A stretch of 7,344 nucleotides of DNA from an uncultured Eubacteriales bacterium (GTDB lineage Bacteria; Bacillota; Clostridia; Christensenellales; Pumilibacteraceae): NCBI GenBank assembly GCA_900555875.1, contig USNB01000060.1, forward strand, positions 1 through 7,344, given 5' to 3'. This document shows, one piece after another, positions 5,887 through 7,344 of the stretch. The notes below the pieces were generated by a model, which was not told the origin of the DNA, searched no databases, and worked only from the letters and a program-made list of their open reading frames with translations. How positions within the stretch are numbered: position 1 is the first letter of the stretch; every line of letters begins with the position of its first letter. The position numbers and the translations under genes were made by a program.

Positions 5887-7098
5887 ATGGTCAACGCACT
5901 TGATATACTGAGAGAGAGGGGTTACGTCGGACAGACGGTTTACGAAGAAGATCTGTACAAAGTACTCGGAAGCGAGAAAGTTCCGTTTTACGTGGGCTTC
6001 GACCCGACGGCGGACAGCCTTCACATCGGGCATTACATACCTATAATGGCAATGGCGCACATGCAGAAATGCGGGCACAAGCCCATCGTTCTCGTGGGCG
6101 GCGGCACCGGAATGATAGGCGATCCGTCCGGGCGCAGCGATCTGCGCAGCATGCTCACGAAAGAGCAGGTCGAGCATAACGTCGCGGGCATAAAGAAGCA
6201 GATGGAGCGCTTCCTCTCCTTCGAGGGGGAGAACGCCGCGGTCATAGTCAACAACGCGGACTGGCTGCTCGGACTTAATTACATAGATTTCCTTCGCGAC
6301 GTGGGCGTGTACTTCTCCGTCAACAAGATGCTGACGGCGGAATGTTTTAAGATCCGCTACGAAAAAGGTCTTACGTTCCTTGAGTTCAACTATATGCTCA
6401 TGCAGGCATATGATTTCCTTATGCTCTATAAAAAGTTCGGCTGTCTGCTCGAGATGGGCGGCAATGACCAGTGGAGCAACATCCTCGCGGGCGCGGATCT
6501 CATCCGCCGCAAGGAGAGGAAGGATGCGTTCGCGATAACCTGTCCGCTTCTTCTCAATTCCGACGGAACGAAGATGGGCAAAACGGCAAAAGGCGCGCTT
6601 TGGCTCTCTGCCGAGCGCACGACGCCGTATGAGTTCTATCAGTATTTCAGAAACGTCGAGGACGTAAAGACGGAAGAGTGTCTGAGACTGCTCACTTTCA
6701 TCCCCATGGACGAGATCAGAGAGCTTACCAGATATAACGACGAACGTATGAACGCCGCAAAAGAACGCCTTGCATATGAGGTCACCAAACTCGTTCACGG
6801 CGAGGAAGCGGCAGATAAAGCCCGCGCGGAAGCGAAGGCGGCTTTCGGCGGCAATGCTGCGGATATGCCTGCCGTAAAAGCGGCTTTCGACGGAACGACG
6901 CCGGTGACGGATATCCTCGTCGCAGCAGGCGCGTGCTCTTCCAAGAGCGAGGCGCGCAGGCTCATAGAGGGCGGCGGCGTGAAGATAGGCGACAGCAAGG
7001 TCGAAGGCGCGACGGACATGCTTTCCGCATATGTGTCCGCGGATGAATTCGTGCTTCATAAAGGCAAGAAATTTCACGTGCGCGTAGTCCGCGGATGA
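5887..7098 (+). CDS. tyrS: Tyrosyl-tRNA synthetase
   Basis: A 403-residue class I aminoacyl-tRNA synthetase that activates tyrosine with ATP and charges tRNA-Tyr, acting as a cytoplasmic dimer. Full length for the bacterial TyrS family. The ATP-site motif HIGH is at 46-49 and the KMSKS-type loop is KMGKT at 229-233. Between them lie GTGMIGDPSGR, the tyrosine-pocket segment FLEFNYMLMQAYDFL and GGNDQWSNI, all diagnostic. A C-terminal S4 RNA-binding domain spans about 339-403. No key residue is missing. The ATG at 5887 follows GGAGAG (5877-5882), and the gap to the aminotransferase is 15 nt, so the two are co-transcribed from the promoter at 4624. Unlike many Firmicute tyrS genes, no T-box leader precedes it. 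The stop codon overlaps the start of the next gene in ATGA. Confidence 0.98.
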   Translation: MVNALDILRERGYVGQTVYEEDLYKVLGSEKVPFYVGFDPTADSLHIGHYIPIMAMAHMQKCGHKPIVLVGGGTGMIGDPSGRSDLRSMLTKEQVEHNVAGIKKQMERFLSFEGENAAVIVNNADWLLGLNYIDFLRDVGVYFSVNKMLTAECFKIRYEKGLTFLEFNYMLMQAYDFLMLYKKFGCLLEMGGNDQWSNILAGADLIRRKERKDAFAITCPLLLNSDGTKMGKTAKGALWLSAERTTPYEFYQYFRNVEDVKTEECLRLLTFIPMDEIRELTRYNDERMNAAKERLAYEVTKLVHGEEAADKARAEAKAAFGGNAADMPAVKAAFDGTTPVTDILVAAGACSSKSEARRLIEGGGVKIGDSKVEGATDMLSAYVSADEFVLHKGKKFHVRVVRG

Positions 7099-7344
7099 CG
7101 GATCGCTACGTCACTCTCACCGACGCGTTCGCGGAGATCGTGATACTGCGCTCCCGCTTCCTCGCATACGTATATCACTGCGAGAGCGAGGAGGAGTGCG
7201 CGGAAAAGCTCGCGGCATTGCGTAAAAAACACTATGACGCCACGCACGTATGCTACGCTTATTGTGCGGATACGGAAGGGCGCACCGTGCGCTTTTCGGA
7301 CGACGGCGAACCTTCGTCCACGGCGGGCGCTCCCATACTATCCG
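7095..7344 (+). CDS. YigZ/IMPACT family protein (UPF0029), 5' part, cut by the window end
   Basis: Only the first 83 codons are present; the frame is open to the window edge. The translation has the family pattern: LRSRFLAYV (18-26), then a helix with EEECAEKLAALRKKHYDATHVCYAY, then RFSDDGEPSSTAGAPIL. These match the N-terminal UPF0029 domain of E. coli YigZ and eukaryotic IMPACT/Yih1, where most members read DDGEPSGTAG; here the Gly is Ser. IMPACT proteins modulate the GCN2 stress kinase in eukaryotes; the bacterial role is not settled. The ATG overlaps the tyrS stop (ATGA, 7095-7098) with no independent Shine-Dalgarno site, so translation is likely coupled to tyrS. A full-length family member would run about 200 residues, so over half lies outside. 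Confidence 0.88.
   Translation, partial: MTDRYVTLTDAFAEIVILRSRFLAYVYHCESEEECAEKLAALRKKHYDATHVCYAYCADTEGRTVRFSDDGEPSSTAGAPILS

Noticed and set aside
4933..7077. 714-codon minus-strand open frame
   Set aside because: It is exactly antisense and in codon register with two well-identified genes, so it is explained by their lack of TTA, CTA and TCA codons. Its translation resembles no protein family that I know.

Overview
The window reads as chromosomal DNA from a low-to-mid GC Firmicute, most likely a gut-type Clostridia member. The basis is heavy use of ATA for isoleucine, strong purine-rich Shine-Dalgarno sites, sigma-A type promoters (TTGACN, 17 nt, TATAAT-like), a YhfW-type oxidoreductase-Rieske fusion and a clostridial-style MATE exporter. 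This placement is an inference from style and families, not from a search. No rRNA, tRNA, CRISPR array, insertion sequence or phage gene is visible.

Layout. Positions 1-229 are AT-richer and non-coding. They carry a near-consensus promoter firing leftward, out of the window, and weaker signals for the rightward gene. Positions 230-1792 encode a DAO-family FAD oxidoreductase fused to a C-terminal Rieske [2Fe-2S] domain. Positions 1874-3241 encode a MATE-family multidrug/metabolite exporter with its own promoter in the 81-nt gap and a Rho-independent terminator that overlaps its stop codon. Positions 3242-3425 form a GC-rich, hairpin-dense leader with a second terminator-like hairpin. Next come two unrecognised membrane proteins: 3426-3932 (two membrane segments) and 3907-4581 (about five). 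They overlap by 26 nt, and the second very probably starts at a TTG served by a GGAGG site inside the first.

After a textbook promoter at 4624-4652 comes a tight operon. It holds a fold-type I PLP aminotransferase (4681-5871), tyrosyl-tRNA synthetase tyrS (5887-7098, 15-nt gap), and the 5' part of a YigZ/IMPACT-family gene (7095 to the window end, 4-nt ATGA overlap).

How they fit together. The window holds at least three rightward transcription units: oxidoreductase, MATE, and aminotransferase-tyrS-yigZ. The membrane pair sits between a terminator and a promoter, and how it is transcribed is unclear. The aminotransferase-tyrS operon has a leader of only about 20 nt and no T-box, so it lacks the tRNA-sensing control common for Firmicute tyrS genes. 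I see no clear new defence or mobile system. The least explained items are the overlapping membrane pair with its structured leader and the Rieske fusion with its charged tail.
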